Shown in pieces: positions 8,171-14,865 of a stretch of 17,742 nt of DNA (within the stretch, counting starts at the first letter, position 1; each line of letters opens with the position of its first letter). The notes beneath the pieces were generated by a model. That model did not search any database and was not told the origin of the DNA. It was given only the letters and a program-made list of their open reading frames with translations. A program made the translations under genes and the position numbers. Origin of the DNA: JBBIND01 sp037444075 (lineage in GTDB: Bacteria; Acidobacteriota; Terriglobia; Bryobacterales; Bryobacteraceae); NCBI GenBank assembly GCA_037444075.1, contig JBBIND010000081.1:1-17742 (forward strand), given 5' to 3'.

Positions 8171-9326
8171 GGGAAGACGCCTCCCTGATTGCATTCAAGA
8201 TCTGTTCCGGCCGGTGTACCATTCCGCCCGGATGCGGGACCGAGACGACGCGGGCCAGCCCGCCGAGTACGCGCTCAACCTCCCGCACAATCTGTCCCAT
8301 GTTTAGTTCCGGCACCACAAAGATTTTCGTGCGCTTGGCCAATCGCTTCAGGATTTTCTCCGGGAAGGGCCATACGGTAATCAGCCTCAGCTTGCCGACT
8401 CGCAGACCCTGCTCCCGGGCCAAATCGACGGCCCGCCGGGCCACTCTTGCGGTGATGCCATAGCTGACCACGATGATGTCCGCATCTTCGACGCCGTCTT
8501 CCTCGTATTCGATAATGTCGTCGGCGGAGTTGCGGATCTTGTCCATCAGGCGCCGCACCAGTTTGCCGTGCACCTCCGGTGTCATGGCCGGGTAGCCGCG
8601 TTCGTCGTGCGTCAACCCCGTGACATGAATGCGATAGCCTTCGCCCGCGTGGGCCATCTCAGGCACGAGGTCGCTTCCCACCGCAAACGCTTTGTATTGG
8701 TCCGGCGGCAGGGAGGTGTGCCTGCGCGGGTAAATCTGGATTTCATCGGCTGGAGGAATCACCACCTTTTCAGTCATGTGGCCGACACACTCGTCCATCA
8801 TGACCAGCACCGGGACACGGTACTTCTCAGACAGGTTGAAAGCCCGTATGGTGAGGTCGAAGCACTCCTGAGGAGAACTCGGGCAGACGGCAATAATCTC
8901 GTAATCGCCGTGTGAGCCCCAGCGCGCCTGCATCATGTCCGCCTGCGCGGGCAAGGTCGGCAACCCGGTGGATGGGCCGCCGCGCTGCACATTCACGATC
9001 ACGCAAGGCGTTTCCGTCATCACCGCCAGGCCCAGGTGCTCCATCATGAGCGAAAATCCCGGTCCGCTGGTGACGGTGAACGTCTTGGCGCCCGCCCAGG
9101 CCGCGCCCAGAATGGCGATGGAAGAGGCCAGTTCGTCCTCCATCTGGATGAACGTGCCTCCTACCAGCGGAGCCCTCGCCGAATACCGCTCGACGACCTC
9201 CGTGGAAGGCGTAATGGGATAGCCGGCGGCAAACCTTGCGCCGGCGGCGAGACAACCTTCGGCGCAGGCATGGTCGCCGTCCAAAAAATGTGCTCCGGTT
9301 AGAACTCCGCGTGGATCAGCTTGCAT
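8160..9326 (-). CDS. korA: 2-oxoacid:ferredoxin oxidoreductase, alpha subunit
   Basis: A 388-residue alpha subunit that contributes to the active site and CoA/substrate binding. GYPITPSTE (35-43) is the conserved YPITPS segment, and GPSTGLPT (117-124) followed by QADMMQARWGSHGD is typical of the KorA class of 2-oxoglutarate ferredoxin oxidoreductase. It lacks the fused gamma domain of the longer two-subunit type, which agrees with a separate korC gene. GGAGGT (9335-9340) lies 8 nt before the ATG. The start overlaps the delta stop by 11 nt and the stop overlaps the beta start by 11 nt, so the four subunits are probably made by coupled translation. Confidence 0.94.
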   Translation of the reverse strand: MQADPRGVLTGAHFLDGDHACAEGCLAAGARFAAGYPITPSTEVVERYSARAPLVGGTFIQMEDELASSIAILGAAWAGAKTFTVTSGPGFSLMMEHLGLAVMTETPCVIVNVQRGGPSTGLPTLPAQADMMQARWGSHGDYEIIAVCPSSPQECFDLTIRAFNLSEKYRVPVLVMMDECVGHMTEKVVIPPADEIQIYPRRHTSLPPDQYKAFAVGSDLVPEMAHAGEGYRIHVTGLTHDERGYPAMTPEVHGKLVRRLMDKIRNSADDIIEYEEDGVEDADIIVVSYGITARVARRAVDLAREQGLRVGKLRLITVWPFPEKILKRLAKRTKIFVVPELNMGQIVREVERVLGGLARVVSVPHPGGMVHRPEQILNAIREASSHGN

Positions 9327-9585
9327 CGGCTGACACCTCCACTTCGGCCTCTTGTTTCTCTTCCGGTTCCTTGCTGGTCTTGTAGCCGTAGATGGCGAAA
9401 TCAGGACAGTACATTCCGCACAAATCGCACCCGCTGCACTTTTCGGGCGCCACCATGTGCGGTGGATGGTATCCCTTGGAATTGAATGCAGATGATAATG
9501 CCAGCACGTTGGTAGGGCAGAACTCGACGCAGAAAGCGCAACCCTTGCATCGCTCGACGATGATGGTTACAGACCCTTTCGGCAT
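9316..9585 (-). CDS. korD: 2-oxoacid:ferredoxin oxidoreductase, delta subunit (2x[4Fe-4S])
   Basis: An 89-residue ferredoxin-like subunit with two complete CxxCxxCxxxCP motifs: CKGCAFCVEFCP (Cys13, 16, 19, 23) and CSGCDLCGMYCP (Cys50, 53, 56, 60). It would relay electrons from the TPP site of the oxidoreductase to soluble ferredoxin. The C-terminal tail is acidic (EEKQEAEVEVSADAS). GGGAGG (9593-9598) stands 7 nt before the ATG. It is the first gene of the operon. I could not pick out a convincing promoter in the 143 nt between it and the divergent ferredoxin gene. Confidence 0.93.
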   Translation of the reverse strand: MPKGSVTIIVERCKGCAFCVEFCPTNVLALSSAFNSKGYHPPHMVAPEKCSGCDLCGMYCPDFAIYGYKTSKEPEEKQEAEVEVSADAS

Positions 9586-9667
9586 AGGGCGCCCTCCCAG
9601 TGCCCATAGTGAATCCTCATGATCCTAAAATAACACGCTGGCGTTAAATGGATGGTTTGAGCGAATC

Positions 9668-9696
9668 TTGACTATGCAGTACACATTCGCTAGAGT
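9668..9696 (+). promoter_or_regulatory. Sigma70-type promoter of the ferredoxin gene
   Basis: TTGACT (9668-9673, one base from consensus) and TAGAGT (9691-9696) are separated by exactly 17 nt. Transcription should start about 9703, leaving a short leader with GGAGG (9720-9724) 4 nt before the ATG. Confidence 0.7.
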
Positions 9697-9728
9697 GCAG
9701 GTAGAGTATCCTTTCTGGTGGAGGATCA

Positions 9729-9989
9729 ATGGCTTACATCATCGCTGAGCCGTGTATTGGGGTAAAAGACACAGCCTGCGTCGACGCCTGCCCGGTAGAC
9801 TGCATCCACCCCCGCAAAGACGAACCCGGCTTTGAGGAGGCCAAGATGCTGTACATTGACCCGGTGGAATGCATCGATTGCGGCGCTTGCGTTCCTGTAT
9901 GCCCGGTCTCAGCTATCTTCCCCTTGGACGAATTGCCGGAGAAGTGGAAGTCGTTTACCGAAGAAAACGCCGCTTACTACAATCGCTGA
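9729..9989 (+). CDS. fdxA: Seven-iron-type ferredoxin ([3Fe-4S][4Fe-4S])
   Basis: An 86-residue bacterial ferredoxin with Cys at 9, 17, 21, 25, 48, 51, 54 and 58. The first motif reads CIGVKDTACVDACP: Val12 stands where eight-iron ferredoxins have the second cysteine. By analogy with Azotobacter FdI, Cys9, 17 and 58 would hold a [3Fe-4S] cluster and Cys21, 48, 51 and 54 a [4Fe-4S] cluster, with Cys25 free. The sequence pattern closely recalls actinobacterial FdxA/FdxC-like seven-iron ferredoxins. It is divergent from the oxidoreductase operon, which makes it a good candidate for its electron acceptor; that pairing is inference. Confidence 0.93.
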   Translation: MAYIIAEPCIGVKDTACVDACPVDCIHPRKDEPGFEEAKMLYIDPVECIDCGACVPVCPVSAIFPLDELPEKWKSFTEENAAYYNR

Positions 9990-9996
9990 TCGGGCA

Positions 9997-10014
9997 GGCG
10001 CCCAAAGGGGCGCC
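9997..10014 (+). terminator. Hairpin after the ferredoxin gene
   Basis: GGCGCCC (9997-10003), an AAAG loop and GGGCGCC (10008-10014) make a perfect 7-bp GC stem starting 8 nt past the ferredoxin stop. No T-run follows, so it is either a weak intrinsic terminator or a 3'-end protection hairpin. Confidence 0.45.
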
Positions 10015-10169
10015 GGTATCCGGCCAATGTGTGCCTGCACTACGGCGCGTCACCTTCCAGCCAGCCTGCACGAAAACCGGCGCAAGAAGCCCCGGCAGAG
10101 ATCTAAAGGCAGCAAGCTGAAGCGGGTCCAATCCGTAAAGCCAATGAACGCCTTCACACGTGGCGTAGG

Positions 10170-10298
10170 AGGCTGCTGAAAAAGCCGTTGGGCAAGCTGA
10201 AGCACGCCCTACGTGGGTCCGCAACTCGTTGGTTTGCAGCGTAGCATAAGCTTCAGCTTGTGTGCCCCGGACCCACCGAAAGGCTTTTTCAGCAGCCT
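10170..10298. repeat. Nested inverted-repeat element (possible REP/MITE-like hairpin)
   Basis: The outer arms are a perfect 17-bp inverted repeat, AGGCTGCTGAAAAAGCC at 10170-10186 and its complement at 10282-10298. Inside are two further inverted pairs in nested order: CAAGCTGAAGC (10193-10203) with its complement at 10250-10260, and GTGGGTCCG (10213-10221) with its complement at 10268-10276. The last two pairs interleave, so alternative folds compete. A second complement of GCAAGCTGAAGC lies just outside at 10304-10315, and a direct copy at 10112-10123. No coding capacity. It sits between convergent genes and could end transcription from both sides. Whether it is a genome-wide repeat cannot be seen from one copy. 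Confidence 0.7.
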
Positions 10299-10338
10299 CG
10301 TAGGCTTCAGCTTGCCGCGGAGGATCTTCCTGCCGCGC

Positions 10339-11493
10339 CTAACGCGCTGCGGCGGCTGAGAAGCGGTACACCGTGGTGGTCTGGTAGCGCCCGCCGGGCT
10401 TCAAGACGACCGAAGGGAACTCCGGCTTGTTGGGAGAATCCGGAAAATGCTGGGTCTCCAGGCAGAAACCGTAACGCTTGGCGTACACCTTTCCGCTTTT
10501 GCCGCGCAGGCTGCCATCCAGAAAATTGCCCGTGTAGAACTGAATGCCGGGTTCGCTGGTCAGCACCTCGAGTTGACGCCCTGAGGTGGGCTCGACCACG
10601 CGCGCAGCGAGCAATAAGCCGTCGCCGGAACGGTTCAGGACGAAGTTGTGATCGTAGCCCAGGCCGAGCTTCAACTGCTCCTCATCCTGTCCGATACGCG
10701 CCCCGATGGCGTGCGGCGTGCGGAAATCAAAAGGAGTGCCTTCCACCGGACGCAGCTCCCCGGTTGGTATCAATCCGCCGTCGACAGGCGTGAAGCGGTC
10801 GGCGTTGATCATGACTTCGTGCTTCAGGATGTCCCCCTCGCCCTGACCTGCCAGGTTGAAGTAGGAGTGGTTGGTCAGGTTCAGTACGGTCTCCGCATCA
10901 GTCGTGGCGGCGTAATCAATGCGGAGTTCATTGGCCGCAGTGAGCGTGTAGGTGACAGTGACAGTCAGGGTTCCCGGGTAACCTTCTTCGCCCGCCGGGC
11001 TGACGTAGCTGAGTTCCAGGCTGTGCGCGTCCGGGGTGGAAACATCGCGCGCCTTCCAAACGGCCTTGTCAAAGCCTCGAACGCCGCCGTGCAGGTGGTT
11101 TTCGCCATTGTTCTGGGCCAGGACGTATTCTTTGCCGCCCAGCTTGAACCTGCCCTTGCCGATGCGGTTGCCGTAGCGGCCGATGATGGCGCCGAAATAC
11201 GGGTGGCCTGCGAGGTAGCCCTCCAGGCTTTCGAAGCCCAACACCACGTCCGCCATCTTCCCGTCGCGGTCCGGCGCCATCAGCGAAACGACGATTCCGC
11301 CGTAATTCGTGATGGTGGCCTGGAGCCCTTTCGTATTTGTCAACGTGTACAGCGAAACCTCTTCGCCTGTCTTTGTCTTCCCGTACGGTTGCACTTTCAT
11401 TCTGTTCATCGCTCCTTCCCGTGAGCCGGCGCTGCAAGCCGCCAGAAAGATCACCGGCAGCAATCCTAGAACGCCCAACTTATGAAGACTCAT
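10339..11493 (-). CDS. galM: Aldose 1-epimerase (galactose mutarotase), predicted lipoprotein
   Basis: A 384-residue GalM-family enzyme that interconverts alpha and beta anomers of aldoses. NxxENHLHGG (128-137) and TNHSYFNL (207-214, catalytic His209) are the substrate-site motifs; GYDHNF (279-284) and LETQHFPDSPN (345-355, catalytic Glu346) follow. Residues 1-20 are a lipoprotein signal with lipobox LAAC (Cys20), so the protein should be exported and lipid-anchored rather than cytoplasmic; Ser at +2 suggests outer-membrane sorting by the E. coli rule. The start at 11493 is fixed by AAGGAG (11503-11508) nine bases upstream and by the signal peptide, which a longer reading from 11541 would bury. 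It stands alone, which suggests a role in handling extracellular or periplasmic sugars; that is inference. Confidence 0.93.
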   Translation of the reverse strand: MSLHKLGVLGLLPVIFLAACSAGSREGAMNRMKVQPYGKTKTGEEVSLYTLTNTKGLQATITNYGGIVVSLMAPDRDGKMADVVLGFESLEGYLAGHPYFGAIIGRYGNRIGKGRFKLGGKEYVLAQNNGENHLHGGVRGFDKAVWKARDVSTPDAHSLELSYVSPAGEEGYPGTLTVTVTYTLTAANELRIDYAATTDAETVLNLTNHSYFNLAGQGEGDILKHEVMINADRFTPVDGGLIPTGELRPVEGTPFDFRTPHAIGARIGQDEEQLKLGLGYDHNFVLNRSGDGLLLAARVVEPTSGRQLEVLTSEPGIQFYTGNFLDGSLRGKSGKVYAKRYGFCLETQHFPDSPNKPEFPSVVLKPGGRYQTTTVYRFSAAAAR

Positions 11494-11502
11494 GGCAGAG
11501 TT

Positions 11503-11508
11503 CTCCTT
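11503..11508 (-). promoter_or_regulatory. Shine-Dalgarno that sets the galM start
   Basis: The minus strand reads AAGGAG here, 9 nt before the ATG at 11493. It supports the start that exposes the lipoprotein signal over the upstream in-frame start at 11541. Confidence 0.75.
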
Positions 11509-11581
11509 TCGCAGGCAAGATCCGCATAGCAATCCCGCCATTCAGCGGCGGCGTCTTGCTTTCCGCCCATGCCATCTCCAT

Positions 11582-11609
11582 ATGTTATGCCTTTACGCAG
11601 GCGGAGCAA
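11582..11609 (-). promoter_or_regulatory. Candidate galM promoter
   Basis: The minus strand has TTGCTC (11604-11609) and TAACAT (11582-11587) with a 16-nt spacer, in the 264-nt gap between galM and the divergent membrane-protein gene. Both hexamers are imperfect, so this is tentative. I saw no comparable promoter for the plus-strand gene. Confidence 0.3.
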
Positions 11610-11757
11610 ACAGAGGCCCCATGGCCATTGCCACCGCCGGCCGGACCGCACCGCGCGTTCGGAAGAGGTGGCCCCGGGCCGTACATTTGTCGTTTTCCAG
11701 AATGATCTCCCGGCGGGCGCAACGTACCAAGTTTGCACGCACTAGCGGGAGGGATCG

Positions 11758-12207
11758 ATGAACAAGATCAACTGGAACAGAGTACTCCTCGGGGGCTTGC
11801 TAGCCGGGGTGATTATCAACTGCTTCGAATTCGTCGTGAACGGCATTCTCCTCATGAAGGACTGGGAGCAAGCCATGGTGGCGCTCAACCGGCCCACGGA
11901 AGCGGGAGCCGCGCAGATGGTCATCTACATTATCTGGGGCTTCGTTATCGGATTCTTTGCCATCTGGCTCTACGCGGCCATCCGGCCCCGCTACGGAGCA
12001 GGGCCGAAGACCGCTGCCTGCGCGGCTGGCGTCATTTGGTTCCTGGCCTACTTTCCAGCCATGCTGCCGATGATCACTATGGAGCTGTTTCCGCCCAAGC
12101 TGATCTGGGTGGGTTTGTCGGTTGGCCTGGTGGAAATGAGCGTGGCCACTCTCGCGGGCGCCTGCCTCTACAAGGAGCAAGAGGCGGCCGTGAGATCCGG
12201 CATCTGA
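11758..12207 (+). CDS. Small four-helix membrane protein, function unknown
   Basis: A 149-residue protein with four predicted membrane helices at about 8-30, 52-75, 84-106 and 112-136, and short polar ends. Loop 1 carries MKDWEQAMVALNRP and the second loop RPRYGAGPKTA. I do not recognise a family with confidence and see no catalytic motif. GGGAGGG (11747-11753) stands 4 nt before the ATG. It appears monocistronic: the gene to its left is divergent (galM) and thyX converges with only 5 nt between stop codons. Confidence 0.75.
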   Translation: MNKINWNRVLLGGLLAGVIINCFEFVVNGILLMKDWEQAMVALNRPTEAGAAQMVIYIIWGFVIGFFAIWLYAAIRPRYGAGPKTAACAAGVIWFLAYFPAMLPMITMELFPPKLIWVGLSVGLVEMSVATLAGACLYKEQEAAVRSGI

Positions 12208-12212
12208 CACGC

Positions 12213-13637
12213 TTATCTCTTGAGCGGATCTTCGATCTCGGGCGGCGTGGCTTCTATCAGGCGGCCGAGTGACGGCTCGAGGTCCGCCATTTTGCACTTC
12301 ATCTCCCAGGCCACACGGCGATAGCTGAAGTGTCCCTTGACGCCGCTGCGCAGGCGGCAAATATACTCCGTCTCTGCAAAGTCCATCTTGAACAGGAAGC
12401 GTGACCGCGTGGCGAAGGGCAACAGGTAGTGCGACGCGGGCACCGGCAGGGCACGCAGCGTGCGCAGGGCGCCGTCGATGGCGCCGCAATACACTCCCGT
12501 GGCTCCCGCCTGCGTAACGGCCGTGGGGATTTCGTATCCGAGAGCCGTCGAATAGTCCTGCCGCAGTTGGTGGCAGCGGCGGTGGCGATGCAAATCGCGG
12601 TAAGCCCCAATGTCCATGACGATGTCAAAGACGTAGGGTCCCCCGCGGAATGCGCGCAGCAGTTCATCGCGCCGCCCGCGCGAACGGAGAGCGAGGTCGA
12701 TTACTTCGCCGCGCCGCTCAACGCTCCACGCGGCAACGGTTTCGTACAGTTCGCGGAAGCTCCGCTCGGTGACCGGATAAAGCAGCGTGGCGACAATTTC
12801 CGAGGATTGACAGGACGGCCTCAGCAGGTCCACGAGCTCGGGCTTCGATGCCGACGCGGGCGGCAGGTTCTGCTCCGCCCACAACCGCAAGTCACGGCGC
12901 GAGTAGGCAAGGTGAGCATCAGCCTCGACGTGCCGCGCGAGCGTGGGAGCCAGCGGTTCTCCCTCGGCGCTTTCGTCCCAACGGCAGTCCGGCGGGGCGG
13001 CGCAAGCCTCGGCCATTTCGGCGGCGAGTTGCCTCAGTTCGGCGTAATCGCTGGCCCGCAGGCGGCGAATCTGCTTCTCCAGGGTGCGGATGCTCGTGAC
13101 CTGACCGACTCCCGTGGGCACGCCCAGAAACAGCAGGTAGCGGGCCACGTCAAAAGCCCGGGCGGCGATGTTGCGTTCGTAGGCGTCCGCGGACATGTCC
13201 TCGGGGCGAGGCAGTTGCCCGCTCAGGTGCTCGCGCACCACGGCGTGGACCGACTGATAAGCATCCAGCAGGCGCCTGCCGGTGCTCTGGTAGACAGCCG
13301 CCTGCTCGGGGGTCAACTCCGGAGGCGTGACGAAGCCCGAGCGCGAGAAATCCTGATACCGCGAGGAGCGCGCCTGCCCGTCCCACAGCGTTTCATCCTC
13401 CACCTCGGTGGCGGCCAATTCGGATATGCCCTCCAGGCAGAGCACCAGGTGACCGAGGTCGGCAATGGAAGCGTGGCCATACTGGAAGTAGAAGCTCTCC
13501 AGGAACTTCTGGGAATCGTGCGATTTCACCCATTCGATGGAATCGCGGATCGAGTCCGGTGAGCGGCTGTATCGAGCCAGCGCGTAAGCGCATTTCTCCG
13601 GAGGCATGGGGGCGATGGACAGAACTCTCTTCTGCAT
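12213..13637 (-). CDS. thyX: Two-half ThyX-like flavin-dependent thymidylate synthase
   Basis: A 474-residue protein that looks like two ThyX-fold halves in tandem; a usual ThyX chain is about 220-300 residues. The N-terminal half has HASIADLGHLVLCLEGIS (55-72) and ends its motif with QARSSRYQDF (88-97), resembling the SxRY part of the ThyX signature, but its RHR equivalent is replaced by DET (81-83). The C-terminal half has DIVMDIGAYRDLHRHR (338-353) with RHR at 351-353, but Asp371 replaces the serine expected after seven residues. It ends with EYICRLRSGVKGHFSYRR, like the C-terminal ThyX region. ThyX makes dTMP from dUMP using methylene-tetrahydrofolate and FAD; a divergent dUTPase gene beside it supports that role. 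No Shine-Dalgarno is evident. Activity of this divergent form is inferred. Confidence 0.8.
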   Translation of the reverse strand: MQKRVLSIAPMPPEKCAYALARYSRSPDSIRDSIEWVKSHDSQKFLESFYFQYGHASIADLGHLVLCLEGISELAATEVEDETLWDGQARSSRYQDFSRSGFVTPPELTPEQAAVYQSTGRRLLDAYQSVHAVVREHLSGQLPRPEDMSADAYERNIAARAFDVARYLLFLGVPTGVGQVTSIRTLEKQIRRLRASDYAELRQLAAEMAEACAAPPDCRWDESAEGEPLAPTLARHVEADAHLAYSRRDLRLWAEQNLPPASASKPELVDLLRPSCQSSEIVATLLYPVTERSFRELYETVAAWSVERRGEVIDLALRSRGRRDELLRAFRGGPYVFDIVMDIGAYRDLHRHRRCHQLRQDYSTALGYEIPTAVTQAGATGVYCGAIDGALRTLRALPVPASHYLLPFATRSRFLFKMDFAETEYICRLRSGVKGHFSYRRVAWEMKCKMADLEPSLGRLIEATPPEIEDPLKR

Positions 13638-13657
13638 GGGCCGGTTGAAGAAAACGC

Positions 13658-13664
13658 TATCATA
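13658..13664. promoter_or_regulatory. Symmetric divergent -10 core between thyX and dut
   Basis: GCTATCATAGC (13656-13666) is a perfect palindrome around its central base. It offers TATCAT to the plus strand (13658-13663; start near 13670, only 4 nt before the dut ATG) and TATGAT to the minus strand (13659-13664; start near 13652, 15 nt before the thyX ATG). No good -35 is seen at 17 nt on either side. Confidence 0.4.
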
Positions 13665-13673
13665 GCGGATTCA

Positions 13674-14105
13674 ATGCGCGTCAGGATCAAGAGACTCCGC
13701 CCAGAGGCAAGGTTGCCGGAATACGTCCATGGTCCCCAGGAAGATGCCGGCCTGGATTTGTTCGCCGCGGAGGAGGTGACGCTTCAGCCCGGCGTGCCGC
13801 AGGCGGTCCCCACCGGCATTGCCATTGAATTGCCTCCCGGCTACGAGGCCCAGGTTCGTCCAAGGAGCGGTTTGGCGCTGAAGCACACCATCACTTTGCC
13901 CAACGCGCCCGCGACGATCGATCCGGGCTACCGCGGCGAGATCAAGGTGATCCTACTGAACCTGGGGAGCGAGGCGTATTCGGTGCAGGCCGGAGACCGC
14001 GTCGCCCAGATGGTGATTGCCCGCTATGAAGCCGTGGAGTGGGATGAAGCCGAACTGAATCAGTCCGCCCGGGGCGAGAAAGGCTTCGGCTCCTCCGGCA
14101 GGTAG
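13674..14105 (+). CDS. dut: dUTP diphosphatase (dUTPase)
   Basis: A 143-residue trimeric-type dUTPase that hydrolyses dUTP to dUMP and pyrophosphate, keeping uracil out of DNA and supplying the thymidylate synthase substrate. All five motifs are present: DAGLDLFA (24-31), RPRSGLA (62-68), NAPATIDPGYRGEIKV (77-92, with Asp83 and Tyr86), GDRVAQMVI (107-115) and RGEKGFGSSG (133-142, the C-terminal arm that closes over the site). There is no Shine-Dalgarno before the ATG, and the putative -10 lies so close that a leaderless mRNA is possible. Its stop codon directly abuts that of the convergent lptB. Confidence 0.96.
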   Translation: MRVRIKRLRPEARLPEYVHGPQEDAGLDLFAAEEVTLQPGVPQAVPTGIAIELPPGYEAQVRPRSGLALKHTITLPNAPATIDPGYRGEIKVILLNLGSEAYSVQAGDRVAQMVIARYEAVEWDEAELNQSARGEKGFGSSGR

Positions 14106-14114
14106 CTAGCCTGC
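14098..14114. terminator. Short palindrome across the dut and lptB stops
   Basis: GCAGG (14098-14102) pairs with CCTGC (14110-14114) around TAGCTAG, which holds the dut TAG (14103-14105) and the lptB stop (14106-14108) back to back. The stem is only 5 bp and no T-run follows, so a terminator role is weakly supported. Confidence 0.3.
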
Positions 14115-14861
14115 GGCAGACCTGGGTCCCGAATCCCCGCCAAAGGAGAAATTCTCGCCCAGATAGACCCGCTTGACTTCCGGGTCTCGTCCCAAAGCCT
14201 CGGGCGTGCCCGCGCGGAAGATCTTGCCGTTGTTGATGATGTAGGCGCGGTCCGTGACGGCGAGCGTTTCCCGGACGTTGTGGTCTGTCACCAGGATGCC
14301 GATGCCGCCGCGCTTGAGATCGAAGATAATCCGCTGCAACTCGAGCACCTGAATGGGGTCGATTCCGGAGAACGGTTCATCCAGCAGGAGGAAGCTCGGC
14401 TGTATCACCAGCGACCTTGCTATTTCCACACGCCGGCGCTCGCCGCCGGACAGCATGTAGCCCTTGCTCGTGCGGACCTTGGTGAGCCCTAACTGCTCTA
14501 TCAACCGGTTCATACGCTCGCGCCGTTCGGTTGAGCGCAGCGGCAGGGTTTCCAGGATAGCCATGAGGTTATCCTCGACAGACAACTTGCGGAACACGGA
14601 AGGCTCCTGTGGCAGGTAGCTGATGCCGCGCCGGGCGCGTTGATACATGGCGAGCGAAGTGATGCACTCGTCGTCGAGCAGCACCCGTCCCGAGTCGGGG
14701 CTGATCAGGCCCACAATCATGTAGAAACTGGTCGTCTTCCCGGCTCCGTTGGGACCCAGCAGACCGACGACTTCACCCTGCTCGACGGATATGGAAACGT
14801 CGTCCACTACACGCCGGCCGCGGTAGCTTTTGGAGATTTCACAGGTTTGCAGGGTTCGCAT
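14106..14861 (-). CDS. lptB: LPS-export ABC transporter ATPase LptB
   Basis: A 251-residue ABC ATPase that powers extraction of lipopolysaccharide from the inner membrane together with LptF/LptG (not in this window). Walker A GPNGAGKT is at 36-43, the Q-loop YLPQEPSVF has Gln85, the signature LSGGERRRVEIA begins at 137, Walker B FLLLDEP is at 157-163 and the H-loop LVTDHNVRETL has His194. The SGGERRR and TDHNVRET patterns are characteristic of LptB rather than other ABC ATPases. It begins 4 nt after the stop of the LptC/LptA-like gene, so the two form an operon. The C-terminal GENFSFGGDSG tail is the usual LptB ending with a short extension. Confidence 0.95.
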   Translation of the reverse strand: MRTLQTCEISKSYRGRRVVDDVSISVEQGEVVGLLGPNGAGKTTSFYMIVGLISPDSGRVLLDDECITSLAMYQRARRGISYLPQEPSVFRKLSVEDNLMAILETLPLRSTERRERMNRLIEQLGLTKVRTSKGYMLSGGERRRVEIARSLVIQPSFLLLDEPFSGIDPIQVLELQRIIFDLKRGGIGILVTDHNVRETLAVTDRAYIINNGKIFRAGTPEALGRDPEVKRVYLGENFSFGGDSGPRSAAG

Positions 14862-14865
14862 GCGG

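Larger units (their letters stand above)
9990..10338. other. Gene-free region between convergent fdxA and galM
   Basis: These 349 nt hold no open frame that looks coding. They contain the hairpin at 9997-10014, a 12-bp word GCAAGCTGAAGC at 10112-10123 that recurs inside the inverted-repeat element to the right, and the element itself (10170-10298, with flanking copies to 10315). Nothing further is recognisable in about 10015-10110. Confidence 0.7.

Noticed and set aside
9624..9650. Possible operator or -10 between korD and fdxA (AACACGCTGGCGTT and nearby AT-rich bases)
   Set aside because: The symmetry is broken at the centre, and no -35/-10 pair with acceptable spacing appears for the korD direction.
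10170..10298. Insertion sequence or transposase remnant
   Set aside because: There is no coding capacity between the arms and no target-site duplication that I can recognise; a small non-coding repeat is the better description.
10112..10315. CRISPR-like array
   Set aside because: The repeated 12-base word occurs in both orientations with irregular spacing; there is no regular spacer and no cas gene.
10648..11424. A 258-codon plus-strand open frame opposite galM
   Set aside because: Shadow frame; the minus strand carries all GalM catalytic motifs and a lipoprotein signal.
12429..13562. A 377-codon plus-strand open frame opposite thyX
   Set aside because: It is the antisense shadow of a GC-rich coding gene: the product is low-complexity with no motif and no Shine-Dalgarno, while the minus strand encodes a recognisable ThyX.
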